Below, piece after piece: positions 21,590 through 33,407 of a stretch of DNA of 41,356 bases; position 1 is the first letter of the stretch; each line of letters starts with the position of its first letter. Both the position numbers and the translations under genes were made by a program. A model generated the notes under the pieces. The model ran no database searches. It was not told the origin of the DNA and worked only from the letters and a program-made list of their open reading frames with translations. Source of the stretch: Silene noctiflora (Eukaryota > Streptophyta > Magnoliopsida > Caryophyllales > Caryophyllaceae). The stretch covers positions 1 through 41,356 of the forward strand of contig VHZZ01017312.1 in assembly GCA_009801015.1 (NCBI GenBank). The letters run 5' to 3'.

Positions 21590-21671
21590 GATGATGTTTT
21601 GGATGTACTATTTTGTTTAGACTATATACTCTGTTTATGCTCTAACTGCTTTACCCGAAAATGATCACTGT

Positions 21672-21703
21672 GGAACTCCAACAAAGAGGAACTCCAACAA
21701 AGA
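21672..21703 (+). repeat. Perfect 16-bp tandem duplication
   Basis: ggaactccaacaaaga occurs twice head to tail (21672-21687, 21688-21703) without mismatch. Confidence 0.9.
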
Positions 21704-21918
21704 CTGTGGCAAACACTACTTTATAATGAGTTGCTGCCTTCTGTATCTGGCCTATATGCCGTTTACACATTATATATATTATTTACGAGATATTAAAATA
21801 ACATTAGTGTAGTAGTCGAAGTGCCCGCCAAGAACGGCTAGTACTTCTTCAACACCCTATGTACCAAAAACCATAAAACTTCTCATGGGCGAATTCTTCC
21901 TAACAAAAGCAGGAGTTA

Positions 21919-21976
21919 GCCCTCGTGTAAGGGCCTCCCCCTCAGACAGGGCCTCGCGCGACCCATTCGATGGGTC
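21919..21976. other. Two adjacent GC-rich hairpins
   Basis: gccct (21919-21923) can pair with agggc at 21930-21934 or with a second agggc at 21948-21952. gacccat (21960-21966) pairs perfectly with atgggtc (21970-21976) around a 3-nt loop. The stretch is notably GC-rich for its surroundings. Hairpins at transcript ends or tRNA-like elements are known in plant mitochondria, but no gene is visible here. Confidence 0.5.
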
Positions 21977-21979
21977 AAG

Positions 21980-24840
21980 TAAAGACAACCCCTATACATC
22001 CTGCATACAAAAGACGTCTCGGGAGATCAATTCTGAACTTGTCTATTCAATCTAGTTTGGGGATTTCTTATCAATCATCGCAAAACCTCATACATAGATA
22101 ATGATCACGGCTCATTAAAGTAACGATAGTTAGATGATTAACACAAAATCCTTGCTTTCTTCGAGGAAAGAAACGTTAACACGAATCTAAGAAGCAGGCT
22201 TACTTCAAGCTGAGAATCCTGAAAACTTCTTCATACTTTTTACTCTTGGGAAATGCAAGGCAAAAAAGACCAGGCCTTTATCCAAAGCGTGATTCGGTTA
22301 GTGACCCTCTGAAAGAAAACGAAGTTGAGCATAAGGCAAAGAAAGAAGCTTACCCGCGCTATCTAGCTTCAGACCAGGAGTCTTTAAAAGCGGGTCACGA
22401 AAAGACATACGCGAGGGTCATATCAGCTCGTTTCAGAGACGCCGACGCAAGCTTTCTCTAAACGTAAGCATCAGATGAGAAATCCTTTTGTTTTGGCGGG
22501 TAATGCGCCCTAACTGTTTAAAATGGGTACCCGATAGCTTAGAAGGACCACCTGTGCCCTGACCTAAGTTTTCCTGCCTTATGTGACCTAAGCAAAGAAG
22601 ATGTGCTTTCCTCTTCCTTGCGTTTAGAAACTGCTCAAAAGGGCTTTACCGAACTAAGATAAATCCCCGATTGCGTCTGCTTATCTTAATTGTTAGTTAA
22701 TTCCCTTTCGGTCCGGGACTTTCATGAATGATTTCATCCCAAGAAAATGGAAAAAATTTCCTCTAAAAGTGTGTTTCTGAAGAAAGAGTTTTTTTTTATT
22801 TCGCCCCGGAAAACGGAAATTTTAGCAAACCCGGCAAGTCGTCGGGGTTTCACCCTTCGTTCGTAGCTTTCGGAAAGAGGAGAAGGAAGCCATTAGAGAC
22901 CTAGAGACCCATGCAAAAGTACCAATTTCTAAATTAAAAAGGCGCGTCTCTTATCCAAGGCCCAGTCTATCCAGCCAACCCCTAGCCCTTTGATAAGGAT
23001 GAAACGGGTGCCACTTCTGCGGATATTGCTGCAGCTAGATAAGCCCCACAGAAAGTAAAGACTGGAAAGTAAAGGAGCACGGATGTCTGCTGCCCCCGGA
23101 TGGATGATCCGGCTGGCGATCGTTTCGTTCGTAAACCCCTCCTTCTCAAATACGCCTACATGCTAACTGAAGGTATTCTCGCTCGTTCCTATAATGATTA
23201 TTGAGGCATTCTATCTCATAAGTACGTCTTATATGTAGGCAAAGCCTTTTATCTGCGCGGGTGGTATAGTAAATAAAAACCTACGTCAGAAAAGAAAGGC
23301 AGAGGTTCTATCCGCAAAGGAGAGCAGCTCACTAGCTAGCCGTCCTCCCCAGTCCCTTTCGCTTCTTTCGCAATCATTCCCAGTAGAGCGAGTGTAGGCT
23401 GTGTTCTGTAAGACCTCGACCATCGGGAGAGGAACTGATCGATGTTGGGAATACCACTCGCAAGAAGACAGGGTAGTTTACTATCGGCAGCCAAAAGGTA
23501 ATTTTAGAGGTGAGCCCAAAACATAAAACATAAAGTGTGCATGAAATTTCGGCAAGACTAGATTGGGCAAAAGTCACATCACACTCTGATTAGAGGATCA
23601 AAGTCCCAATTTCTACTTGGGCGGAATGTTTGCTTTAAAGTAAATACGGGGACTATAGCCGTTTTCCCTGCTTTATTGTATCAGGGGTACACTCCTGTCT
23701 TCAACTTCCTCCCCTCGACTTTAATTTCATTCAAACTAAGTATAAGGCAACAGGCGCAACCGCCACAAAAGCTTCATTTTAGAAAACTCGAAACAAAAGT
23801 TCAAACGCAATAGGCGCGCAAGGGAAGCGGGAAAGAAAGAGAGCGCTTCTTTTATCCCCAGGGATTCCTTTATTTTTCTGGTAGCGAGCCCCTATCAAAG
23901 ACAGAGAAAGGAGCTGGTGGCTGGTGAGACGCAGGCTAAGCTAAGACTAGCCTTTAAGACTCCTTTTTGCGCTAGTAAAACCCCGGTCTTTTCATTACTC
24001 ATGTGGTAATCGAGAATCTGGAACTGGAATCAGCTGTCCAAAAAATATCTGCCCAAAAAGCCCACGTACCAGACCAGAAAGGCAATCCCTAAATTTCCGG
24101 GGTTGAAGATGAAATCTAAACTGATCCTGGCTAGTGGAGAGTAAAGAGAAGGGAGGTTCAGCTGGATTAGATCAAGGCTTACCTTCTCCTCGAGCTCGCG
24201 TAGTTGCTGGTGATAGGAGCTTCGCTTCCTTCTTTTCCAGATGTCTCAATTGAAACTTAACTTTATTTTCCAGTGATTGAGGGGCAAAGGAGTGCGGGAA
24301 CGGATCCAGACGTAACATAGCATAAGTGGGCCTATTAATTGGTCCTATAGCACTTCCAGAGGGCATATTAAGGATAGCTTCCTTTAGGCGCTTAAGGGGC
24401 GAGTCGACCCCATTAAGATTAAGACAAAGGGCATCAAACTACAAGCCACTTACTTATTACTTCATACTTATAAAAATTTGTCTAAGTTTTAGGAAAAGAC
24501 TAGCTCAAAAATCCTGGTACTCTTTTCTGAAATAGCTGCAGTCCCATCTGAACCCATTGGAGTGGAACTTTCTGATATTCTTTTCTCTTGCTACTCCTTA
24601 AGAAAGGGAAGACTAAGAGAGCGCAACCGCGTGTAATCTAAGGAAGGTTGAGGAAGCTGTTAGTCAATCCGCTTTCTCTGTCCAATGATGAGCCTGCTAT
24701 AGATTCCCTGATGTCTATCTTCTAAGAGTAGAGGTGCTTTATCCACCAATCGAGGGTCATCTCATGCTACCCCTTCAGAAGACTCTTCTAATATTAGACT
24801 CATTCCCAACAAATGAGTGCAAAGATAAGGGGGCCTACAG
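21980..24840. other. Unassigned intergenic DNA of ordinary mitochondrial style
   Basis: It is less AT-rich than 9-21 kb. I found no exon, tRNA or intron domain. Short frames at 22246-22461, 23374-23577 and 24172-24366 show no family signature. One compact repeat-family relative lies at 22992-23042 and a leader-like gaagggaggttcagctgg near 24147. Confidence 0.5.
22992..23042 (+). repeat. Isolated repeat-family relative (DKDETGATSADIAAAR)
   Basis: Sixteen codons read D-K-D-E-T-G-A-T-S-A-D-I-A-A-A-R then TAA. The Asp/Ala/Thr pattern matches the GNN run of the 2.8-8.1 kb units, but at this length the assignment is tentative. Confidence 0.3.
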
Positions 24841-24844
24841 ACAC

Positions 24845-25360
24845 TTAGCTTATGAAAAGAAAAGAGGAGTGGCAGTTCCAGTTGAGCTCATCTTCATGAA
24901 AAACATATTTATAGGGGTGAGAAAGTGAAGCCTCGATCTTTTTTCGTATTGCGCTGCAGCCTTGCCCCATGAATCTGTTACTTCGCTTCCTTCTATCAAA
25001 GTGGGATCCGCTTCTATATTTTAGGTAATGAGAAGAGGTAGATCCGTCTTCCTCTTTTCCTTGTATTTTTATAATTGCCTTGTCCGGGTCTGATGCAGCC
25101 ATTGCTGTCCTGGCATTGTGCGATGAATCAGTTGCTTTCTTCATCAAAGCTAAAGGTGCCCAATTTATTTGACAAACAAGTGGATACTCGTGGTCTTTCC
25201 TCCTAATATACATTAGTGGCTCGTTCCCAGCACCGGCCCAAACGCCCCCTTTCTGCGACTGGATCACCAATAATTGTCCTTCTGGAAAGTCATGTTTTTC
25301 CGAAGATTTTTGCGTCTGCTGCAACTGCAACTTATACGGCTTCAGAATCAAAAGAATCAA
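24845..25360 (-). CDS. Longest open frame in the window (171 codons, TTG start), unidentified
   Basis: The composition is protein-like and polar, with basic stretches (YIRRKDHEY at about 51-59; YRSGSHFDRRKRSNRF near 114-129). Residues about 86-100 read TAMAASDPDKAIIKIQ, resembling TQAAANPDKEYIQQE in the + strand frame at 8901-9152, so part of it appears repeat-family derived. There is no membrane segment and no family I recognise. Length alone is borderline: roughly 0.1 such frames are expected by chance by my rough estimate. The only in-frame start upstream is TTG; internal ATG codons lie at about residues 50, 73 and 87. Confidence 0.22.
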   Translation of the reverse strand: MILLILKPYKLQLQQTQKSSEKHDFPEGQLLVIQSQKGGVWAGAGNEPLMYIRRKDHEYPLVCQINWAPLALMKKATDSSHNARTAMAASDPDKAIIKIQGKEEDGSTSSHYLKYRSGSHFDRRKRSNRFMGQGCSAIRKKIEASLSHPYKYVFHEDELNWNCHSSFLFIS

Positions 25361-25634
25361 AACCAGGCACTGAGTCCTTCTTTTGATTTCTGGCTTACTG
25401 TAATGGAAAGGTCTACTCTAACAAGGTTTAAAATTGAAAACAAATATAAGATTTCAAATTATTTTGGGAAAGCTTTTTGGGAAAATCAACTAAATTCGCG
25501 AATTTCCTTATAGTATAGCCTTTACTTTGAAGCCGCGGAAAGGAGTCGTCAAGAATCTCAGGAGCTGCCCCCAAGACTCACGATTCCGACGACTTACTAG
25601 ATGTGAGGAAGAATGCAGTTTTGGTCTAAAACGT

Positions 25635-25655
25635 AGTTGATGATGGAGCTGATGA
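25635..25655 (+). repeat. Short repeat-family fragment
   Basis: The stretch reads V-D-D-G-A-D-D and resembles gacgatggagctgattcag at about 3659-3677. It is short, so weak on its own. Confidence 0.25.
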
Positions 25656-26020
25656 CAAGACAATTCCATTTTATACAATATTAAAAGTGAACATTTGTAC
25701 CCTTTTATAGATACGATTAATCGCTTGATTTTCTCTTTATTACTTTATTTACTTACCTTTTTCCCACTAGATGCGGTCCGAAAACGCCCCAATCTTACAG
25801 TCATTTTGTGCCAAATTTAATAAACAGGGGTTTCCGGGGAAATAGAGGTACGTATTAACAACCATCAATTTCATTCTATGATCTTTTTTCTAAAAATCTC
25901 TCATTCTCGAAAAAAAGTATTTTCACAATCCGAAAGTGCGTAATGCGCAAGTAAACTGGCTATTCATAGGTTCTGGGCAAGTTGGATGAGTTTCTTGGTT
26001 TTTGAGTTTGGTAGGTAAAC

Positions 26021-26090
26021 AAAGGTAAGCGGAGTCAGTCGAAGACAGAGCAGCACTTCAATAAGTGGTAAAAGTAGCATCCGCCATGGC
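26021..26090 (+). repeat. Repeat-family leader and start of GNN run
   Basis: aagcggagtcagtcgaagac (26027-26046) resembles the leader at 3641-3662 (ggcaggttcagtcgaagac) and is followed by gcagc-type codons. It shows the family outside the main cluster on the + strand. Confidence 0.4.
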
Positions 26091-26827
26091 AGCATCCATA
26101 AAAACGTTCTTATTCGTCGTTAACAAGCAAAGATCCTTAATTCATTCATCAAGCAAACAAAGCGTGCTAAAAGATCCCAAGGCAAATTAGTAAGGAATAA
26201 CTTACAGTAGAGGATCAAGGGATGAGTTCTAAACGCAAGAGAAAATAGTATGGTATGGTCAGTGGGAATCCCGGGATCAAGTAGGCCCTCATAACAGTTT
26301 AAAAGGGCTAACTAGTAGCTTACAGGACCACAAGCACAAAGACTAGAAGAAGCACCCCATCAGATGCTTCTCGACCTATCATATTATATCGTTACCGGAA
26401 ACCTATCTCGTCTTTAAAGCGGGCCTGAGCGGTGTGCAGCTTTGGCTGAAATAGAAGAGGCGGGACGGTGAACCCATATATTTATTGAGCTCAGATTCAA
26501 ATTAGAACTTCTTGCGCGTTATTGTTCTAAATTGCATTCTAAATTATAATGAGGAAAAGCTTCTCGCTCTTCACATTTATCAATGCCCCGTCCACAAGTA
26601 GCTTCATTCTAAATTTAGTATGTAAAGTCGCCCCAAAACCTAAAAACCAATTCCCAGATGACAGGTTGGTCTAAGCCCTTCCTATTCCATTTCTATTCGA
26701 GGGTTGGTCGGCATTTTCAGATTTAGAAAAAAAAATAGGGAATGCTTTCCAAAGCTTCGTGAGGATCACTTCATAAAGATCACAAGGAATAAAGACAAGA
26801 AAGAAGAATCTTAGTGCTCCTGTTTTT

Positions 26828-27172
26828 TTAAGTTAAGAAAGGATAGTAAAAGGGGATACTTATTATGTGAGCTTTATAGTAACTTTCATAAATATTATGC
26901 CACCTACTTTCGTTCTCGAGCGGAGTCGAGTGCAAAAGGTTAGGTGATGGCTCCTGAGCGCAATATCGCATGAGTGCAGAAAAACCCTTCGTACGAATTA
27001 GCGCGCTTGCTAGGAACAAAAAGGTAAGAAGTTGGTGAGGTGAGCGTAGTTTACTGACTAGACGTTGGCTGTTGGCACGTAAGACAAGGCAAGACAGGCT
27101 CATTATGTAGTATGGTGGGCATGCTTCTTCTGCTTTGAGCAAGGGGGTAGGTGTATCAATAGACAGATACAA
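26828..27172 (-). CDS. Unidentified 114-codon frame, TTG start, doubtful
   Basis: The frame contains a hydrophobic stretch (LLTFLFLASALI, about residues 48-59) between basic flanks (RANSQRLVSKLR before; RTKGF after), as a short membrane protein might. I compared it from memory with ccmB, ccmC, ccmFC, ccmFN and matR and found no match. The start is TTG and no context supports expression. Confidence 0.14.
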   Translation of the reverse strand: MYLSIDTPTPLLKAEEACPPYYIMSLSCLVLRANSQRLVSKLRSPHQLLTFLFLASALIRTKGFSALMRYCAQEPSPNLLHSTPLENESRWHNIYESYYKAHIISIPFYYPFLT

Positions 27173-27179
27173 AACGATA

Positions 27180-28920
27180 TAAAAACTCCGGACGGAGCAA
27201 TTGGAATGGCATGAGCAGAGTAACTTTCGTCTTTAAAATGACACGTTTAAAAGAAAGGAATCAAAACAAAAAGATAGCAAAAAGTGGTCATTAATATACC
27301 AATATACTGATATTCCAAGTTTAACTTTTTTTTTTTGTTTTTGGAGCAAAATAGGTGGCTTCTAAGGTAAGCGCACTTAGTAAAAAAGGGTCATTTGCCG
27401 AAGTAAGCTGGTATAGTGGCTGGTATTCTCCGAGTAGGGTAAGAAACTCTAGTAGAGTAAGTCGACGAAGTCTTTTTTTTATTTCGAGTCCTGTCATGCA
27501 AAAGCCATTAGAGTGAGTACGCTTTACTACTTAACTAAGAAAAATAACAAAAAAAGTATAAGTCTAAGTTAAAGGCTCTAAGCCCGGTACTTCGGCCTAT
27601 TGTTCGCATCGGATCTCTACTTTCGCCCTTACTGTCTTTTGTCGCTAAATCGCATGAATTCAATTCTAATTTGCCTGCACATAAATTAAAATTTATATAA
27701 TATTACTAAGCCTAATTAGCAACTCCTTGCACCTCAAACTCAAAAGCGTCTTAAGTATAAAATATAGCCAGTCCCGGCCTCAACAGTTACAGGATACCCA
27801 TACCTAATCAAACAGGCAATAAGTAAAATAAGGCGTAGTATCTGCTGATCGCACGTCTGATCGTGCCTCGAAGTTTGTTTATGAGTTCTGGAATACATTT
27901 TGGAGTCTAGTAAGTCTGTCTATTATAAAAGAAGAAAGGGATAGAGGACGACCAAGCTTTTCTTTGTTTAGTACATTACATTAATCACTTATAATATAAC
28001 TATAATAAGTACTAGTAAGTCGACCCCTTTGAATGCAAGGGTTGGGAAGACTCGATCGAACGTGACTTATAATTATGCGAATGGTAGTCTCTTTCCTTAT
28101 TTTAATATAAGAAGACTTGGTTTAAACTACAGTCTTTTCTTGAATTAGTCATGTTAACAAGTAAAATGAAAGCCAGGCAAATAAAGTCTACTAGATATTA
28201 TAAATATTTTCTATTTAAGGAGAGGAAGGTGGGTCCTTCTTTTGAGCAGCTTCTCCGATGACTTGTTTTTAATTGTATACAAGATAAAGCTTGCCATTTA
28301 GATAAGGGTTCCGATACATGGGCGTTCAGCCCAACAACTGGCTTAGTAGGTGTAGAGTAGGTTACCTAGCAAATAATGAGATTCTCGTAATGCAATAATC
28401 CAGGGAGCCCCCCTGTTATTGTTTTATAATTTTAGATTAAAAAATAAAATTCATGTTATTAAATGTGCATTTGTCCCGTTGACATAAAAGTCTGTGGGTA
28501 GTCAATCCAATGCATTCTTTTCGTAGTCACTCCTTTCTTTCAGAATCAGAATGCCCAGTTAGCTCCTACTCCTAACTAATGGGTTTCGCCGGGAACAGGT
28601 ATACCTTTGTATAACACCTTATTTTTTTGGTATATAATATAATAATAAGAGTGGGATCCTTTATCCAGCCCCCTTTTTCCTTACATGGCAAATGGATCCG
28701 TAAATGAGGCTTCTGTATTTCTGTAAAAGATATGCGAGCTTTCATATATTTTTTTTTTATCTTTTATTTCCACGATGTTATACAACACTGTTTGCAGCAT
28801 AGCAAATTGCCAATGGCTTATCTTATACTTTCTCCAAAGCTAAATTTAACAAATTAGAAATTCTTATTACATTGATAACAAGTTCTAAAGATAGTCTTTC
28901 TTACTCAACAGGTTGAACTG
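27180..28920. other. Unassigned AT-rich intergenic DNA
   Basis: I see no gene or RNA. tataagtctaag (27558-27569) repeats exactly the core of the stop-V-stop block at 7872-7883. Confidence 0.5.
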
Positions 28921-28924
28921 CTTT

Positions 28925-28973
28925 TTGTACAATTGTACAACGTTGGTTGTATTAACCAGCAGCATAGGCTGGT
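28925..28973. other. 16-bp palindrome followed by a hairpin
   Basis: ttgtacaattgtacaa (28925-28940) is a perfect loopless palindrome and also ttgtacaa twice. It is followed by accagc (28955-28960) pairing with gctggt (28968-28973) around a 7-nt loop. A shorter ggtt/aacc pairing (28945-28957) competes with the hairpin. Confidence 0.6.
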
Positions 28974-31900
28974 GATGCTCTTCGCTTGACACACAACGGT
29001 ATAATATCCGTATGTTCTAAAAAAGAGAATCTTACCTCACAAAAAGGTTTGAAATCGAGTTGGCCAAGAAGTTCACTCACTAACAGACTCGCTTCCTTAT
29101 GTACACTCGCTCCAGAGGAAGGGTAAGTTGACGCATTACCAATCAGAGTTTTAGCTGACGCTGGTTGGAGTTAGTCAAGGAGGAAAAAAAGTAATCACCC
29201 AAGGGTTCATCGCATCCTCCACTTATTGGTGGGTCGACTCTGTTTCATACCCTTATGACATAGACTGAACATCTTTACCGGAAGAGCGTTGAAGACCTCT
29301 TCATCTCCTGATCAGCCTGCACGTTATTTCTCTTTGTGAAGCTCCGTGATAACTCCCATTTTCCGCGGATGAAAGAGCTATAACACTCGAGTCTCTTCGA
29401 CCGTATATTTTTCCCCCTGAGCAGCCACGACAACGGCGGGCTTTACCCGTTTCACAGCTATATGAGGTATCAAAAAATTGGGCGGATGCTCAGTAAATGG
29501 GCTTTGGCCCGAACTTTTTTCATCACCAACTGGATCTTCTTCTTAGACTGCGCCTTGTTCCGGAAAGGAGAAAGCAAATCCCTCAACCTTTTGGGGGGTT
29601 GGTTCCCTATTGCCCAAGTATTCATAAAATTTATATTTTTTTATAGTCTAACCTTCCCTGATCAGCTTCAGGTAAAGCTCCGGCTTCTTTTTAATCTTCA
29701 CGAGGCATAATTGACTTCTGGTTCTTCGACTGACTCTTCTTCCTCTGGCCTAGGTTCTAGGAATCAAATCCGAAGGCACCCTCTTCTTTTGCTGTCGATC
29801 TTCGAACATGTGTTTGTGTAGTATTTCATATTCATTTCTACGATTCTACAATCCGGGAACCCGGATCCGGTTACACCTATTCTTCTCAGTTCTTCTTTTT
29901 TTCTTATAAGCGGCATTGTCTATTTTCCCATATGGAGGTTGCATGCCCTAATAGAGGATGGGAGGTACGATAATCTTTCATTCTACAGCTTTAGGCTTCA
30001 TATTGAGTTAAAATCAAGTAAATCAGTGGCACAAAGACACCTGCTGGTACCGTTTCGGGCCAACCCGAGCAAGCACACTCGCTTCATCAGGAATGTTATT
30101 TGAGACATAACAAAAACATATTAAAATATGCTTGTGGAATCATCCCACTACCAGGGTCTCAATGCATGGCTCAGCAAATAGCGTTTTGAAGAAAGTTTCT
30201 TCCTTTACGGGCGTACCTCAGTGAAAAAGGGAGCGTCGACTCGCTTTCATCTCCCCTCACGTAACCGCGGATGCCCTTTTTCCAGCGGGTTTTCCAGCTG
30301 GAAAAGTCTAGATTCAACAGCCTTCCAATTTCACATACTTAAAAAGAATACACTCACCACAAGTAACTTTATTTTAATATGATTGCTACACCAGTGCTCT
30401 TACGTCAGGTCGAAAGAGTTCTTTTTTAGACTTGTATGCTTATATAGTTAAGGGGGGCTTCTTTATCACCAAGCTCAATTGTTGGCTAACATGGCATAGG
30501 TTGATCTTAGCCGGCTAACCACTCTAATCTATAAAAAGAGAAGGTAGATTTTTTTTCTTGCTTTGTAATCATGTGATTTGTAATTGATTTCTAGAGATTT
30601 ACTTTTTTGGTATATAAGTCTTTTTGGTCAGCTGCGCCCAGGGGCTTTATCTTTACTTTGAAATTTTAATCCATCCCTAAGAGTCTTTTACCTGGGGGTC
30701 AATGCCAGCAACTTCATAGGAGGCCATCATCATTGGATTAGAAAAGAAGGGTGGGGCAAAATCCGTTCAAGGAGGGTAGCCTCGTATCCCTCGCGCGCTC
30801 ACTGTGTGACCAAGCAATCCGCCAGTATCTTGATGTGAGCAAAAGTATGCACCAACCCCTGGAATTTTACTTGATTGATCATTTCTGGCTAAAGAAGTCA
30901 GTCATCCAATTCCTGCCCCTGTCTCGGGTGTACCCTTCTCTCCCTATCCCAGGGCTAGGCGAAACAGGTTGGCTGTTGCAGAATTAAGGCAAGGGTGGAA
31001 GTCTAACCTGTCACTATTAGACCATGCAGAAGGGTTTAAGGCTTATACCTTTACCCCGAAACAAAGCACAGGGCGCGAGTTCTTTACCTTTTAAAAAGCT
31101 ATCTTTAGTCCGCCTACTAAGTAATAAAATAAGAGAAGGAAAGGCATATTTATTATAGAATTCATCCAGCTGAACCTTTGAAGTGAACCTTTCGAAACTC
31201 GTAAGACCAAGCTAATAAGCCTGGATTGGATGCCCTTTCCGACCGACCCTATGCAAGTTTAACGTCCCCAAGCACCTAGAATACGTGTTGGTAATTTCCC
31301 GCGGGGTATTTTAATCCAGTGAAATTCCCTTTATTGTTGCGCAGCATAGTGAGGAACCTGGAGTCCTATTGTATCAGCACACCCTGATCCTTAAGTACGC
31401 ACATCGGTATGCTCCTCCCATAAGGCTCATCCATGAAGGGGCAAAAGGAGGCACACCTGCCTCATCAAATAGAGGAGAAGGCCTTGCTCCTGATTGCATA
31501 AGGAAATAACTGACGAAAGACGCGTAGTAATGGTTTCTTCCACGGGGTATGAACTCAAGCTTTCGTTAAAGAGAGTTAAAGAGAAATGGCATCTGACTAA
31601 GTTTAGCTCTCCCAGCAAGATAAAAAGAAACCAATACAGGTCAAGATCATACCTAAGGTATGAGTCTTTAGTCTATGGGCCTCGGGAATGCAATAGTAGA
31701 CGCCTCGACCACCTACCTCCTAACACTCTTTTGGTCTTTGGAAAAAGAATGAATTAGGATACTTTCTTTCTCGGCAAATTTCCTCCGCAATTCTACTCTT
31801 AAGTTTGTGGAAGTCTTTACTGATTTTGTCTTGAGTAGCACAGAATCTTTTTTTTTTATAGGGTCAAATCTATTGATTGTTGTGATCTTTCTCCTATCCG

Positions 31901-32400
31901 CAGTTATAAGGAAATGACATCAGATCGAAGGGGCGTGTGGAGATTTACTAAAAAATCCCCTTGTTTGGGCTTGGGAACGAGTTAAAGGTCTGAGGCGCGA
32001 GGAGAGAGCATGTCTTCTAGTAACTGGCTCCCTTTCCTATATTAATTGTGCTATCTACGGGTTGCACTTTCCTATGCTTATGTTCCGGATCGCGCCAAAA
32101 GTGGTCTAAGGCTGCTGTATCCTTCATATGGTTTGGCGCTTAAAAGAAAGGCGCACAGGATAGCTCTAAATACAAAGGCATAATTCCTTCCCCGACTTAC
32201 GGCTTTTATTAATCTTCCTATTATTGGAAGACTGCCAGATACTACTTAAGAAACGAGCGAGTGAATGCTCTGAAAGAACTCGCATTTCAATTCTTAGAAT
32301 ATAGGGACGAGTCTAGTTTTCCTGGTTTCCATTTGGGGGCCGATCCTCAATTTGAAGATTCTTTCTTAAACTTAGAACAAAAGTACTTAGTCCTTAAATA
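28974..32400. other. Unassigned intergenic DNA
   Basis: I see no recognisable gene. Frames at 29462-29710, 30751-30987, 31427-31618 and 31494-31757 have no family signature, and several overlap each other on opposite strands. The palindrome at 30290-30305 is listed separately. Confidence 0.5.
30278..30305. repeat. 12-bp tandem duplication forming a 16-bp palindrome
   Basis: ttttccagcggg (30278-30289) is followed directly by ttttccagctgg (30290-30301), one mismatch. That mismatch completes a perfect palindrome, ttttccagctggaaaa (30290-30305). About 0.6 such 16-bp palindromes are expected by chance in this length. Confidence 0.7.
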
Positions 32401-32419
32401 AGAAAGCTAGCTTTCCTTC

Positions 32420-32611
32420 TTGTCTTCTGTGATTCAAGCTCAATGCGTTAAGTCGATGGCTTGGTTTTTGGTTGTAAGAATTCTTTTTTTTTCAATTCTT
32501 GCTGTTTTTTCTTTGGTTTCTAAAGCGAATGTGAGGACTTTTTGTAATCAAGACTGGGTGTGGGTCTCCGAATCTCCTACTAAATTAATTAATCCATTTG
32601 CACAATTATAG
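32420..32611 (+). other. Small frame with one hydrophobic segment, doubtful
   Basis: A 63-codon TTG-start frame carries a hydrophobic run (WFLVVRILFFSILAVFSLV, about residues 15-33) that could be a membrane segment or signal-like stretch, followed by a polar tail with DWVWVSES. T-rich DNA gives such runs easily. I recognise no family. Confidence 0.12.
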
Positions 32612-32949
32612 GATGAATGATAAATAGAAGAAAAAGGTAAAAAATTAGACTTCCTATTTAATTGCCCTGGTTTAAAAGGAAAAGCATATGTGTAAAATAG
32701 CTTTAATGGATTTTTTTCTTTTAAGAACTTGTAGTGGTGAATGCTTTCGGGTTGATGGACCAACTAGTACAGGATGCGCGGTTGAGGAGCTCCTAATAAA
32801 ATGTGTAAACCCGAGGGTCTTGTTTAAAAAAGGTGCTGATCCCGTCGGTCCGGGGCGATATACCCTGTAAACCTAGGGCTTGTATAGATGGGTCTCCGCT
32901 GAAAGAGCTCTATTACTTATATTACTTAAAACTATTCTTATGTAGACTG

Positions 32950-33060
32950 TGTATGATCTCGCGTGCTTCAATTGCATCTATATCTGCTTCGCCTCAAGCT
33001 CTACCCGACCCTTATCTTTTTTGAGCTGCTGCTAGAGGTGCTTCTCGGGAATGTCGCTTT
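32950..33060 (+). repeat. Repeat-family relative (SASPQALPDPYLF, stop, AAARGASR)
   Basis: One frame reads A-S-I-S-A-S-P-Q-A-L-P-D-P-Y-L-F, a stop, then A-A-A-R-G-A-S-R. P-Y-L before a stop recalls the P-Y-L-stop block, and A-R-G recalls 9855 and 13410. Decayed and tentative. Confidence 0.3.
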
Positions 33061-33407
33061 TTTCTATCTATATAGAAGTGATCGTGACTATCGTAATGGT
33101 TCGAGGACTCCTAAGTAGTAGGAGCTCACTTACTTTAATGAGAAGAATTCATTGACAAAAACGGGGTAAAGTAAGGATCAACAAGAGGAAGGGGTCCCCT
33201 TGCGCGAAGATTCACTACGACGGACTCTTTTTTTTTTATTCGCTATCAGTCTAATGGTGGTGTAGCTTACAGTCGTGGATTAGATAAGGGAGCAAGTCAC
33301 TATATTCTATATTCCGCAGGATGTGTGGTAAAAGTCTTCAGGAAGAGGATACTCCATTCTTTTAAATAGGCTAGGGCATGATTATTCATTTAAGTTTTAT
33401 CCGGGGT

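Noticed and set aside
26828-27172. Possible ccm-type membrane protein
   Set aside because: No stretch matches the ccmB, ccmC or ccmF sequences I can recall, and the start is TTG.
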